From: Gammaproteobacteria bacterium
Lineage (GTDB): Bacteria > Pseudomonadota > Gammaproteobacteria > Steroidobacterales > Steroidobacteraceae
Reading direction: 5' to 3'
NCBI GenBank assembly: GCA_947452065.1
Contig: CANGBB010000002.1
Location: 248,001-312,000, forward strand
Length of the DNA stretch: 64,000 nucleotides
The position numbers and the translations under genes were made by a program. The stretch's first letter is position 1. Every line of letters starts with the position of its first letter. The notes under the pieces are model-generated. The model was not told the origin of the DNA. It ran no database searches and saw only the letters and a list, made by a program, of their open reading frames with translations. Positions 1 through 7,191 of this stretch are shown piece after piece.

Positions 1-1
1 C

Positions 2-364
2 AATCTCACCCTGGCGCATAACACTGGGGTGGCCTTCAGTGTCTTTGCGCATGGCTCGGGCTGGCAGCGTTGGGTCTTCAGTGCGCTGGCGCTGGTGGTG
101 TCGGTGGTGCTGGTGGGTTGGCTGCGTGCCTTGCCGCGCCACGCGCACCTGACAGCCAGTGCGCTGTCGCTGATCATCGCAGGTGCGCTGGGCAACATGT
201 TCGATCGACTGCGCTTCGGCTATGTGGTCGATTTTCTGCAGTGGCACTGGGCAGAGCATTACTTCCCGGCTTTCAATGTTGCGGACGCCGCGATCACGGT
301 GGGCGCCGGCCTGCTGATCCTCGAGTCCGTTCTCTCATCGCGCGGTCATCGAGCGGGGGGCTGA
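2..364 (+). CDS. lspA: Lipoprotein signal peptidase (signal peptidase II), 3' part
   Basis: Inner-membrane aspartic protease that removes signal peptides from prolipoproteins after lipidation. Only the last 120 residues are in the window; the 5' end lies to the left, and the frame is open from base 2. The visible part holds the family motifs in order: an N-x-G-x-AFS stretch at the start, GNMFDR with the first catalytic Asp, VVDF, and [11 protein letters not shown] with the second catalytic Asp. Hydrophobic segments lie between them. It ends 2 bases before the ispH start, so the two genes are almost certainly co-transcribed, a common proteobacterial arrangement. Usual LspA length is about 160-170 residues, so roughly the N-terminal quarter is missing. 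Confidence 0.95.
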   Translation, partial: NLTLAHNTGVAFSVFAHGSGWQRWVFSALALVVSVVLVGWLRALPRHAHLTASALSLIIAGALGNMFDRLRFGYVVDFLQWHWAEHYFPAFNVADAAITVGAGLLILESVLSSRGHRAGG

Positions 365-366
365 TC

Positions 367-1314
367 GTGCGCGTGTTGTTGGCCAATCCCCGAGGTTTCT
401 GTGCCGGCGTTGATCGCGCCATCGAGATCGTCGAGCGTGCACTGTCGCTGTTCGGCGCACCGATCTACGTTCGTCATGAGGTGGTGCATAACCGCAATGT
501 TGTGGAGCGGTTGCGCGGGCTGGGTGCGGTGTTCGTCCAGGAGTTGGACGAGGTGCCGGATGATGCCACCGTGATTTTCTCGGCGCATGGTGTCTCCGCA
601 GCTGTGGAGGCCGAGGCAAATCGCCGCGGCTTGCAGGTATTCGATGCGACCTGTCCGCTGGTGACCAAGGTGCACATGGAAGTGGGGCGCTTTGCGCGTG
701 AGGCGCGCGAAGTCATCCTCATCGGTCATGCCGGTCACCCGGAGGTGGAGGGCACCATGGGTCGTTTCGATACGCGCCATGGCGGCCGCATCCTGCTGGT
801 CGAGAGTGTCGACGATGTGCTGCGGTTGCAGGTGCGTGATCCGGAGCGTCTGGCCTTCGTTACGCAGACCACGCTCTCGGTCGATGACACATCGGCGATT
901 GTGACGGCCTTGCGGGAGCGGTTTCCCTCGCTGCAGTCACCTCGCAAGGAAGATATCTGCTACGCCACACAGAACCGTCAGGAAGCAGTGAAAGAGCTAC
1001 TGCGTGACTGCGACGTGCTCGTGGTCGTGGGCTCCAAGGCCAGTTCTAATTCAAATCGACTGCGTGAACTGGCGGATCGTGTGGATGTGCCCGGCTATCT
1101 CGTTGATGGTGCGGATGACCTGCAACGTGAATGGTTTGACGGTCGGCGTGCGGTCGGTGTCACAGCGGGTGCATCAGCGCCGGAGTCGTTGGTGCAGCAG
1201 GTGCTGGCGCGGCTGCGTGAGTGGGGCGGCGAGGCTCCCGCGGAACTGCAGGGCCGCGAAGAGCATGTGGTATTCGCTCTGCCCAAGGCACTGCGTCAGG
1301 CCGTTACGCGTTGA
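367..1314 (+). CDS. ispH: 4-hydroxy-3-methylbut-2-enyl diphosphate reductase
   Basis: Last enzyme of the MEP (non-mevalonate) isoprenoid pathway; an iron-sulfur reductase converting HMBPP to IPP and DMAPP. The 315-residue product has the normal length. The three Fe-S cysteines are visible: [12 protein letters not shown] near residue 12, [12 protein letters not shown] near 98, and [10 protein letters not shown] near 198. The HPEVEGTMG segment with the conserved active-site Glu and the SSNSNRL substrate-binding loop are also present. The frame is open further upstream, but the GTG at 367 starts the conserved N-terminus ([12 protein letters not shown]) and follows the lspA stop by 2 bases, so it was chosen. 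It is convergent with the pilin operon. Confidence 0.97.
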   Translation: MRVLLANPRGFCAGVDRAIEIVERALSLFGAPIYVRHEVVHNRNVVERLRGLGAVFVQELDEVPDDATVIFSAHGVSAAVEAEANRRGLQVFDATCPLVTKVHMEVGRFAREAREVILIGHAGHPEVEGTMGRFDTRHGGRILLVESVDDVLRLQVRDPERLAFVTQTTLSVDDTSAIVTALRERFPSLQSPRKEDICYATQNRQEAVKELLRDCDVLVVVGSKASSNSNRLRELADRVDVPGYLVDGADDLQREWFDGRRAVGVTAGASAPESLVQQVLARLREWGGEAPAELQGREEHVVFALPKALRQAVTR

Positions 1315-1325
1315 CGGTCGGCGGT

Positions 1326-1820
1326 TCAGTCCACGTCTTTACGCAGCCAAAATTCCGATTCGATGCTCAGCAAGGTGCCGGAGGCATCCTGTATAGCCCG
1401 CACACCGCGCTCGACGCGCGCCTGAGCGCTGCGTAGAGATCGACCCGTTGCAGCGATCGTAAAATGACGGGCGCGGCGCTGGCCGTCGCTGAGCTCAAAG
1501 AATCGGGCATCCTCGCCGCCGTCGCGCACCGTGAAATCGTAGTTGTCGTCGCTCATTCCTGGAATTGGGATGCGTGTGCGCGCATCCGGCAGTCTTGCGG
1601 CCGCAGTGCTCGCCAGTGCCGCCTGGGCCGCGGCAATGCCGGCCTCGGCGGCTGCGAACGCGCGCAGTCTGTAGAGCTCATTGCTGCTCATCATCAGTTC
1701 CAGGAGCGATGACTGCGTGGTCCCCAGTGCCAGCAGCGTCAGTGCGCCCAGCAGCACCAGCATCGCCGGTAATATGTTGCCGCGTTCGCGTTCGCGTTTA
1801 TCGATGGAGGTGCTAGTCAC
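1326..1820 (-). CDS. pilX: Type IV pilus minor pilin, PilX-like
   Basis: Minor pilin of the type IV pilus assembly-priming complex. The 164-residue product starts with a short basic leader (KRERERG) followed by a hydrophobic helix (NILPAMLVLLGALTLLALG). Then comes a segment ending in AFAAAEAGIAAAQ, which matches the AxxAAEAAL pattern of PilX N-terminal domains. The GTG at 1820 overlaps the pilW stop by 4 bases, indicating translational coupling; the open frame extends further upstream, but that part overlaps pilW and has no pilin features. It is the last gene of the fimT-pilV-pilW-pilX operon and ends 11 bases from the convergent ispH. No pilY1 or pilE follows, unlike many gammaproteobacterial operons. 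Confidence 0.8.
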   Translation of the reverse strand: MTSTSIDKRERERGNILPAMLVLLGALTLLALGTTQSSLLELMMSSNELYRLRAFAAAEAGIAAAQAALASTAAARLPDARTRIPIPGMSDDNYDFTVRDGGEDARFFELSDGQRRARHFTIAATGRSLRSAQARVERGVRAIQDASGTLLSIESEFWLRKDVD

Positions 1821-2800
1821 GGCGTCGCGTTTCGCAGTGCGAAACGCCGGCTGATCAGCATGCGACGGAATGATTGCTCCGTTGCCTCCGGTATTGCGAC
1901 AACGTTCGCATAGCGGTAGGGCTGTGTGTCTCGATAGCCCGGCTCGGCAGTCGTGGCGCGCACGCGCAGCCAGAGCTGCACCATGCGGATGCGTTCGGTG
2001 GCTGGTAGCGAGTCGGGTTCGTAGACGCCACTGTCCGTCACCCATTGCAGTTGCAGATCTTCGATACCCGGCATGACTTCCGTGTCAATGAAGGTCGGCC
2101 GGCCGGAGATGCGCGTGAGTGATTTGACGCGCAGTGCCGGCATGCCCGGCATACCGACCGAATCATTGGAGATGTAGTAACTGTTGACGAGCAGGTCATG
2201 CCACTCGACCCGATCGGCAGTCATCGTTGTGTCCGTGGGTGCAGTGCCATCGGCGAGTATCCAGCGACGCCGCTCATCGCTGCGATCCACCAGCAGCTGA
2301 AATCGACCGGGGTCGGGTGAGGCGCGCAATGTCGATGCGCGCCGCAGCGTGAGGGTGTCGGTGCCAGCACGCGCACCACAATTGGGTGCGCAGCCTGCGC
2401 TGCGGTTACGACCCAGTGCAAAGCGATTGTTGTCGGCCTGCAGCGGTGTTGCGAGATCGAGCACAAAATTCACGCCGCATTCGTGGGCAGCGGCTGGTGC
2501 TGCACTGAGTGCTGGGGCGGTCTGCGCCAACGCTGCCGATGCGATCGCGCCTTCACTGTTGCCGGACTGCAGCCAGCGGAAATCGCCACCGCGTGCCGTC
2601 AGTCCGTAGTAGCCCGCCATTTGAATGTCAGCTTCCAGCGTCGCCATCGCGAAGCGGGCTCGCTCGCGCATCTCGGCTTGGCTATCGCGCAGTTGCAGTG
2701 TGCGCGTCACGGTGCCAAGAACCCGGCCCAAGGCGACAATCAGCAGACTGCTGAGTAGTAACGTGACCAATACCTCCGGCACGGTGAAGCCGCGGCTCAC
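1817..2800 (-). CDS. pilW: Type IV pilus assembly protein PilW
   Basis: Minor pilin, 327 residues, close to the usual PilW size. The N-terminus MSRGFTVPEVLVTLL is a textbook prepilin peptidase site: cleavage after Gly4, Phe at +1, Glu at +5, followed by a hydrophobic helix. The next segment, RARFAMATLEADIQMAGYYGL, matches the PilW signature (R-x-x-x-AxxxLxxDIRxAGYxG). The remainder is a long periplasmic domain containing Cys pairs (CGVNF; CAPNCGA). The ATG overlaps the pilV stop by 4 bases. PilW is expected to act with PilV, PilX and FimT at the pilus tip or in priming. Confidence 0.88.
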   Translation of the reverse strand: MSRGFTVPEVLVTLLLSSLLIVALGRVLGTVTRTLQLRDSQAEMRERARFAMATLEADIQMAGYYGLTARGGDFRWLQSGNSEGAIASAALAQTAPALSAAPAAAHECGVNFVLDLATPLQADNNRFALGRNRSAGCAPNCGARAGTDTLTLRRASTLRASPDPGRFQLLVDRSDERRRWILADGTAPTDTTMTADRVEWHDLLVNSYYISNDSVGMPGMPALRVKSLTRISGRPTFIDTEVMPGIEDLQLQWVTDSGVYEPDSLPATERIRMVQLWLRVRATTAEPGYRDTQPYRYANVVAIPEATEQSFRRMLISRRFALRNATP

Positions 2801-3099
2801 GGAGGTTTAACGGGCGTATAGATGTAGGCTGGCAGCGAGACGCTCTCGCCGACGGCTGTACGCCACTCACTGATGCGCGCTGCGGGCGGTGAGCCGTTCC
2901 ATGCGGCGATTAGTTCCAGTGCATCCGCCAGACGTCGAGTGGCAGCCTCGCGTGGTTGTGTCTGCGATTCCGTGGTCACCGCGAGTAACAGCAGACGCGC
3001 ATTGCCGGCGATGCCGATGGTCAGCACCGTCAGTGCCACCAGTAGTTCCAGCAAGGTGGCGCCGCGCTCAGCCACCCGTGCAGTCCGGGATGCTGCCAT
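2797..3099 (-). CDS. pilV: Type IV pilus minor pilin, PilV-like
   Basis: Short minor pilin, 100 residues, below the usual PilV length of about 150-180. The class III signal is clear: a basic leader, then RGATLLELLVALTVLTIGIAG with cleavage after Gly13, Glu at +5 and a hydrophobic helix. Downstream, an RLADALELIAAWN stretch is the shortened counterpart of the usual PilV RxxAxxLAxxM region. It overlaps fimT by 32 bases and pilW by 4 bases, giving a tight operon. The short C-terminus suggests a reduced tip domain rather than a frameshift, because the stop falls exactly at the pilW start. Confidence 0.75.
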   Translation of the reverse strand: MAASRTARVAERGATLLELLVALTVLTIGIAGNARLLLLAVTTESQTQPREAATRRLADALELIAAWNGSPPAARISEWRTAVGESVSLPAYIYTPVKPP

Positions 3100-3601
3100 C
3101 CGATAGACGCTGGCTCAGGCGGGGCCGGCCGGTCTGACTGACGATGACGACTCGTGGCGAAGCGAGATTGCGTCGGTCGCAGACGATGAAGCTGGCCGTG
3201 CTGGCGGCGCGCGCCGTGGGCCAATACGTGACCGCGGTGCGCGTGACGCGCAGCTCGATGGAGGGTGCGAGGGTGTGCGCCTGAAGCAGTTCGTCGGCCC
3301 AATCGAGCCGGGGAGGACTGCTGGGGGAGTTGTCGGCGAACAGTTGCCAGCCCGAGGGGGTGCCCACTGTCGTGCAGTGACCCGGTACATCCGTCTGGCA
3401 CAGGACAACCGGCACGGCACGCGCTACGGCGGCGCTGCGCGCCTGATGCAGGGCCGCTATCAGGCCCGAGGCGCTGCGGGCCGCCGCCCACTGACGGGTG
3501 ATGCGTTCGAAGCCCGGTGCCGCGGTGGCCGCCAATACGGCCACCAGGCCCAGCGCGATGGCGAGACTGAACAAACTGGCGCCGCGCTGCGTAGGCTGCA
3601 T
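3068..3601 (-). CDS. fimT: FimT/FimU/GspH-like pseudopilin
   Basis: First gene of the minor-pilin operon; 177 residues. The N-terminus has a prepilin-like segment (QRGASLFSLAIALGLVAVLAATAAPGF) and then the GspH/FimT-type region SGLIAALHQARSAAVARAVPVVLC, which corresponds to the family pattern L-x-x-AR-x-x-A-x-x-R. Most type IV pilins carry Glu at +5 after the cleaved Gly; here that position is Ser, so its packing in the pilus may differ. Cysteines occur in the C-terminal half (VLCQTD, GHCTT, IVCDR, PDCTGG), typical of disulfide-bonded FimT/GspH domains. It overlaps pilV by 32 bases. No strong promoter was identified in the roughly 140 bases between it and the tRNA gene. Confidence 0.75.
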   Translation of the reverse strand: MQPTQRGASLFSLAIALGLVAVLAATAAPGFERITRQWAAARSASGLIAALHQARSAAVARAVPVVLCQTDVPGHCTTVGTPSGWQLFADNSPSSPPRLDWADELLQAHTLAPSIELRVTRTAVTYWPTARAASTASFIVCDRRNLASPRVVIVSQTGRPRLSQRLSDGSIPDCTGG

Positions 3602-3710
3602 GAGCTCTCCCGTTGGGGAGGGTCAGCATGGCCTGCGGGCGGGGGGCAAACCACCTCTCAATCTGCCGCGTTCATGCCCAAAATCATGGAATCGCGGCCC
3701 TGACTTTGGC

Positions 3711-3716
3711 TAGAAT
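3711..3716 (+). promoter_or_regulatory. Possible -10 box for tRNA-Thr
   Basis: TAGAAT lies about 28 bases before the tRNA and is followed by the GC-rich discriminator GCGCGCC, typical of stringently controlled stable-RNA promoters. No good -35 hexamer is visible 16-18 bases upstream, so this is a tentative call. Confidence 0.35.
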
Positions 3717-3743
3717 GCGCGCCTTCGAGCGGGCCCTCCAGTT

Positions 3744-3819
3744 GCCGGAGTAGCTCAGTTGGTAGAGCGGCGCATTCGTAATGCGTAGGTCGTAGGTTCG
3801 ATTCCTATCTCCGGCACCA
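3744..3819 (+). tRNA. tRNA-Thr (anticodon CGT), CCA encoded
   Basis: A full cloverleaf can be drawn. The acceptor arm GCCGGAG pairs with CTCCGGC. The D-loop has AGCTCAGTTGGTAGAGC. The anticodon loop is ATTCGTAAT with anticodon CGT, decoding ACG. The T-arm contains the GGTTCGATTCC loop. A discriminator A is followed by an encoded CCA. The sequence closely resembles E. coli thrW, a known phage integration site. The metal island begins about 250 bases downstream, but no second copy of the tRNA 3' end was found by eye. Confidence 0.97.
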
Positions 3820-4068
3820 ATACGCCTTGTCAGACTACTCTCAGTCGGGCGTTTCCAGTTCCAGATACCCCCAATTCCTGCAGCGGTTCTCTGCATTCTG
3901 CGTGTGCCACCAGTCGCCAGAACCGGAGCTGAATGGCGCGAGTTCGCTTCCTTATTGCTCTCTGCTCTCTCGAGCCTGTTACAAACTTGTGCTCTCTAGC
4001 CTACGCACAACACCAATTCGATCAACGCCTTGTACGTGTGTCACAGAGGCGAGTTTTCCATCGTGATT
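3820..4068. other. Non-coding stretch between tRNA-Thr and the first repeat copy
   Basis: No credible gene is seen in this relatively AT-rich stretch. The short open frames here have no start signal or recognisable product. It separates tRNA-Thr from the left copy of the gene-end repeat and may contain the original junction of the inserted DNA. Confidence 0.5.
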
Positions 4069-4229
4069 GGATGGGCAAAGCATCACGGCAAACTGGCGGC
4101 GCCTCCCGCGCACGGCATCCAGTACGTCCCCTCGCGCTTGTTCGACGCCACTAGTGCCCGGTAGGCATGCAGCGGGCCCTCGTACTCCAGAATCCCTTTG
4201 TAGTGTTGCTTCGCCTTCCTTGACTGGGC
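4069..4229 (-). pseudogene. Left copy of the gene-end repeat: C-terminal fragment of the 10164-11123 gene
   Basis: Read on the minus strand, this encodes a near-copy of the last 40 or so residues of the gene at 10164-11123. The shared segments are KG-x-x-EYEGPLHAYRALV and SNKREGTYWMPCAGGAA, ending in LP and a stop. The two copies are in direct orientation about 6.1 kb apart and share most bases from the stop codon to the KQ-x-x-KG codons. The distal edge holds cttcgccttccttgactggg, which reappears with one change at 10137-10156, at the outer edge of the other copy. This indicates recombination rather than simple divergence. The fragment has no start and is presumably not expressed. Confidence 0.8.
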
Positions 4230-4279
4230 CCGCGAGTTTGTATGGTAGGCCGCCTGCTAATGCGCTACCCTAATTCAGA

Positions 4280-4600
4280 GTGCTAAAACTTCGTAACCAA
4301 CTCCTGAGCCGATTATCCCCGCGACTCCTAATCGCGGCGGTGCTGTGCGCATTGGTGTTGAACAGCGTCGCCTACCTGACGCACCGACACTATGAGTCGG
4401 TCTATCAAGGCAGCAATGGTCACACCGAACTGTGCGGCTACTGCGCCACCTTCGGCTCGCTGGGTGCGCCCCCCAAGCTTTCTGCCTCCACGCAGCGGTT
4501 GCTGGCACTAGTTCTGCTGACCACGACTTTCCTGCTCGCTGCCCCCGTAGTTCAGCGATTCATCACCTCCGCGCGACCCCGCGCTCCGCCTCGCTCCTGA
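4280..4600 (+). CDS. DUF2946-like small membrane protein
   Basis: A 106-residue protein with a GTG start. The N-terminal hydrophobic helix (LLIAAVLCALVLNSVAYL) is followed by a His/Cys-rich stretch (HRHYESVYQGSNGHTELCGYCATFG). A second hydrophobic helix (LLALVLLTTTFLLAAPVV) and a basic tail (ITSARPRAPPRS) complete it. This helix-H..CxxC-helix-basic-tail plan matches DUF2946-type proteins, which are often encoded next to TonB receptors for metals. Position immediately before a TonB receptor and near nikR supports a metal-handling role, perhaps periplasmic binding or delivery; the function is inferred only. Confidence 0.65.
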   Translation: MLKLRNQLLSRLSPRLLIAAVLCALVLNSVAYLTHRHYESVYQGSNGHTELCGYCATFGSLGAPPKLSASTQRLLALVLLTTTFLLAAPVVQRFITSARPRAPPRS

Positions 4601-4719
4601 ATCCAACTCCCTAGACCGACCATTGCACGTGCCGCATTGAGGCGCGGGGAGCAAGCTGGTCGTTTGCCGTCGCGGTCAACGCCGCGCGCGGCTCATTGGA
4701 TTCGATTGGAGCATTCAAC

Positions 4720-6861
4720 GTGAACACATTGACTAGGCACGCCAGTCTGATGCTGGCTTCCACTTTCATGGCCGGTGCCGCGCTGGCGGACGACGTCGCA
4801 GCCGGCAATGCCGGTACCAGAACTCTTGATGAAATCGTCATCACGGCTCAGCATCTTAATGATCGCCGAGGAGGAATCGAGACCCAGACTGGCGCATCGA
4901 CTTACTCGATCGACGAGGCGGCGATCTTGGCCACTCCGGGCGGGGACAACACTTTGCTCAACCAGGTGATCCTGCAGGCACCCTCTGTGGTGCAGGATTC
5001 CTTCGGTCAACTGCACGTGCGCGGTGATCACAACGACGTGCAGTACCGGCTCAACGGCGTCATCCTTCCTGAAGGCATCAGTGTCTTCGGCCAGTCGCTG
5101 AGTCCGCGATTGATCTCCTCGCTGAAGCTGGTAACGGGCGCGCTTCCAGCAGAATACGGCCTGCGCACCGCTGGCATCATCGACATGACGACCAAGAGCG
5201 GAGTGCTCGATACCGGCGGTTCGGTCTCACTCTATGGAGGCAGCCATGGGACGGTGCAGCCGAGCTTCAATTACGGCGGACGGAGCGGGAGCTTGAGCTA
5301 TTTTGTTTCCGGCGACCTGCTGCGGAACGATCTCGGCATCGAGTCGCCGGATGGGCGCAGCAATCCACTGCACGACCACACGACCCAGCTCCATGGGTTC
5401 GGCTACTTCGAGGACATCCTCGATTCGGCTAATCGTCTTTCCCTGATCCTGGGCACTTCCAGCGGCAAGTTCCAGATCCCGAACCAGCAGGGACTGCAGC
5501 CCGGCCTCGGCCTGACCGTGAACGGCCAATCCGCTTACCCGAGTGAAAGCCTGGATGAGAATCAGCGCGAGCTGACGCACTACGCCATCGTCACCTGGCA
5601 GCACGCTCAGGGCCAACTGGACTGGCAAAGCTCGCTGACCACCAGGTACTCGAGCCTGTCATTCAAGCCAGATTCATTGGGCGATCTGCTCTACGACGGT
5701 ATCGCCCAAGATGCCTTCAAGCGGGACGCGGCGCTTGGCTGGCAGACTGACATCTCGTACATGCTCACCGCCGGCCACACCCTGCGTGGGGGCTGGTACC
5801 TACAGCACGACAATACGACCAGCATTGCGAACTCGCAGGTGCTGCCGACTGATGCGGACGGCAACCCGCTCAGTGACCGACCGGTCTCCATCGCTGATAA
5901 CGGCTCGCAGCAGCAGTGGATCCAGAGCGTCTACCTACAGGATGAGTGGCAGGCGGCTACGGCGCTGACGGTCAACTACGGACTGCGCTTTGATCATTAC
6001 ACTGGGTACTCGAGCGGAAGCCAGCTCAGTCCGCGACTGAACGCGGTGTGGAGGAGCGGTCCGGACACGACGCTGCATGCGGGCTACTCCCGCTATTTCA
6101 CGCCTCCGCCGTTCGAGTTGGTGGGTACTGAGAGCGTAGCTAAGTTCACCGGCACCACGGCAGCGACGGAGGTGACGACCTCGTCCTCGCCGCTGGCAGA
6201 GAGGTCAGACTACTATGACCTGGGTCTGGAGCAGAAGGTCGGGGACCACCTGACTGTTGCGGTGGACGGGTACTATCGCAAGTCCGCGCATCTAATCGAC
6301 GAAGGGCAGTTCGGGGCGCCCATTATTCTCACGCCATTCAACTATGCGCAGGGCGTCATCAAGGGTGCGGAGTTCAGCGTGAACTACGACCGGGAAGGAT
6401 TCAGCACCTATGCCAACCTAGCCTTCTCGAGCGCGCGCGGCCAGCAGATCGAGTCATCCCAGTTCAATTTTGGTCAGGACGAGCTCGACTACATCGCTGC
6501 TCACTCTATCCACCTCGACCACGAACAGCGGGTCACGGCGTCTGCGGGCGCTTCCTGGCTGGTGGCCGGCTCGCGGCTGAGTGCGGATCTGCTGTTTGGC
6601 ACCGGACTGCGTGCCGACCTGACACTGCCTGATGGAAGTGATGTGCCCAACGGCGATCATTTGCCAACGTACACACAGGTCAATGTCGGCGCGAGCCATG
6701 CATTTCAGCGTGAAGGCCCGGGTGCCCTGACGCTGCGCTTCGACGTCATCAATCTCTTCGACAAGGTCTACGAGATACGCGACGGCTCCGGAGTGGGCGT
6801 GGGGGCGCCGCAGTTCGGACCGCGGCGCGGTCTGTTTGTGGGCGCTTCTATGACGCTGTAG
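4720..6861 (+). CDS. TonB-dependent outer-membrane receptor (metal island, first)
   Basis: A 713-residue outer-membrane receptor. The GTG at 4720 is preceded by GGAG at an 8-base spacing and opens a signal peptide (LMLASTFMAGAALADD); a TTG 24 bases upstream is in frame but lacks a good site. Next comes a TonB-box-like segment (LDEIVITAQ), then the plug domain (LHVRGDHNDVQYRLNGV, ALPAEYGLRTAGIIDMTTKSG) and a 22-strand-type barrel. It ends with a typical hydrophobic last strand in Leu (LFVGASMTL). The substrate is unknown; co-location with DUF2946-like and nikR genes suggests a metal chelate. No NikR-like site was seen upstream of it, in contrast to the second receptor. Confidence 0.9.
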   Translation: MNTLTRHASLMLASTFMAGAALADDVAAGNAGTRTLDEIVITAQHLNDRRGGIETQTGASTYSIDEAAILATPGGDNTLLNQVILQAPSVVQDSFGQLHVRGDHNDVQYRLNGVILPEGISVFGQSLSPRLISSLKLVTGALPAEYGLRTAGIIDMTTKSGVLDTGGSVSLYGGSHGTVQPSFNYGGRSGSLSYFVSGDLLRNDLGIESPDGRSNPLHDHTTQLHGFGYFEDILDSANRLSLILGTSSGKFQIPNQQGLQPGLGLTVNGQSAYPSESLDENQRELTHYAIVTWQHAQGQLDWQSSLTTRYSSLSFKPDSLGDLLYDGIAQDAFKRDAALGWQTDISYMLTAGHTLRGGWYLQHDNTTSIANSQVLPTDADGNPLSDRPVSIADNGSQQQWIQSVYLQDEWQAATALTVNYGLRFDHYTGYSSGSQLSPRLNAVWRSGPDTTLHAGYSRYFTPPPFELVGTESVAKFTGTTAATEVTTSSSPLAERSDYYDLGLEQKVGDHLTVAVDGYYRKSAHLIDEGQFGAPIILTPFNYAQGVIKGAEFSVNYDREGFSTYANLAFSSARGQQIESSQFNFGQDELDYIAAHSIHLDHEQRVTASAGASWLVAGSRLSADLLFGTGLRADLTLPDGSDVPNGDHLPTYTQVNVGASHAFQREGPGALTLRFDVINLFDKVYEIRDGSGVGVGAPQFGPRRGLFVGASMTL

Positions 6862-7191
6862 TAGCCAGAAACTACGCATCATTAGGAACCGATTAATGAT
6901 CACGCACGGGGGCGATTGCCCAAAGTGAATTCTCACCCTGGGGCTGTGTCTGCCGTTCTTTGTGGCAGTTGCGATCCGACCCTTGGCGAGCAATTTCCCC
7001 CGTGTGTGCGAAGCTGCATTATCAAGACCCAATTCGGGCAACTGAAGAATTTGGCGGTCGTGATCTAGCTGTGCGTATCGCGTGCGCTGGTGCGAGCACG
7101 CCACGAGCACGACCGGAGTCTGTTGGCGGCGGACCAAGATCTTTGGCTGTACGGGCTAGTAAATCGCGCTCCCGAGACTCTGACGGTAAGC
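6862..7191. other. Intergenic region between two convergent TonB receptor genes
   Basis: No convincing gene. A 7-bp inverted repeat, ATCATTA (6878-6884) and TAATGAT (6894-6900), lies just past the first receptor's stop. It has no T-run, so it is at most a weak bidirectional terminator. Open frames in this stretch lack start signals and recognisable products. Confidence 0.4.

Noticed and set aside
6878-6900. Terminator between the convergent TonB receptors
   Set aside because: Only a 7-bp AT-rich hairpin without a T-run; too weak for a firm terminator call.
6454-7137. 227-codon minus-strand frame in and beside the first TonB receptor
   Set aside because: Half of it is antisense to the receptor barrel. 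The intergenic half has no recognisable product or ribosome site.
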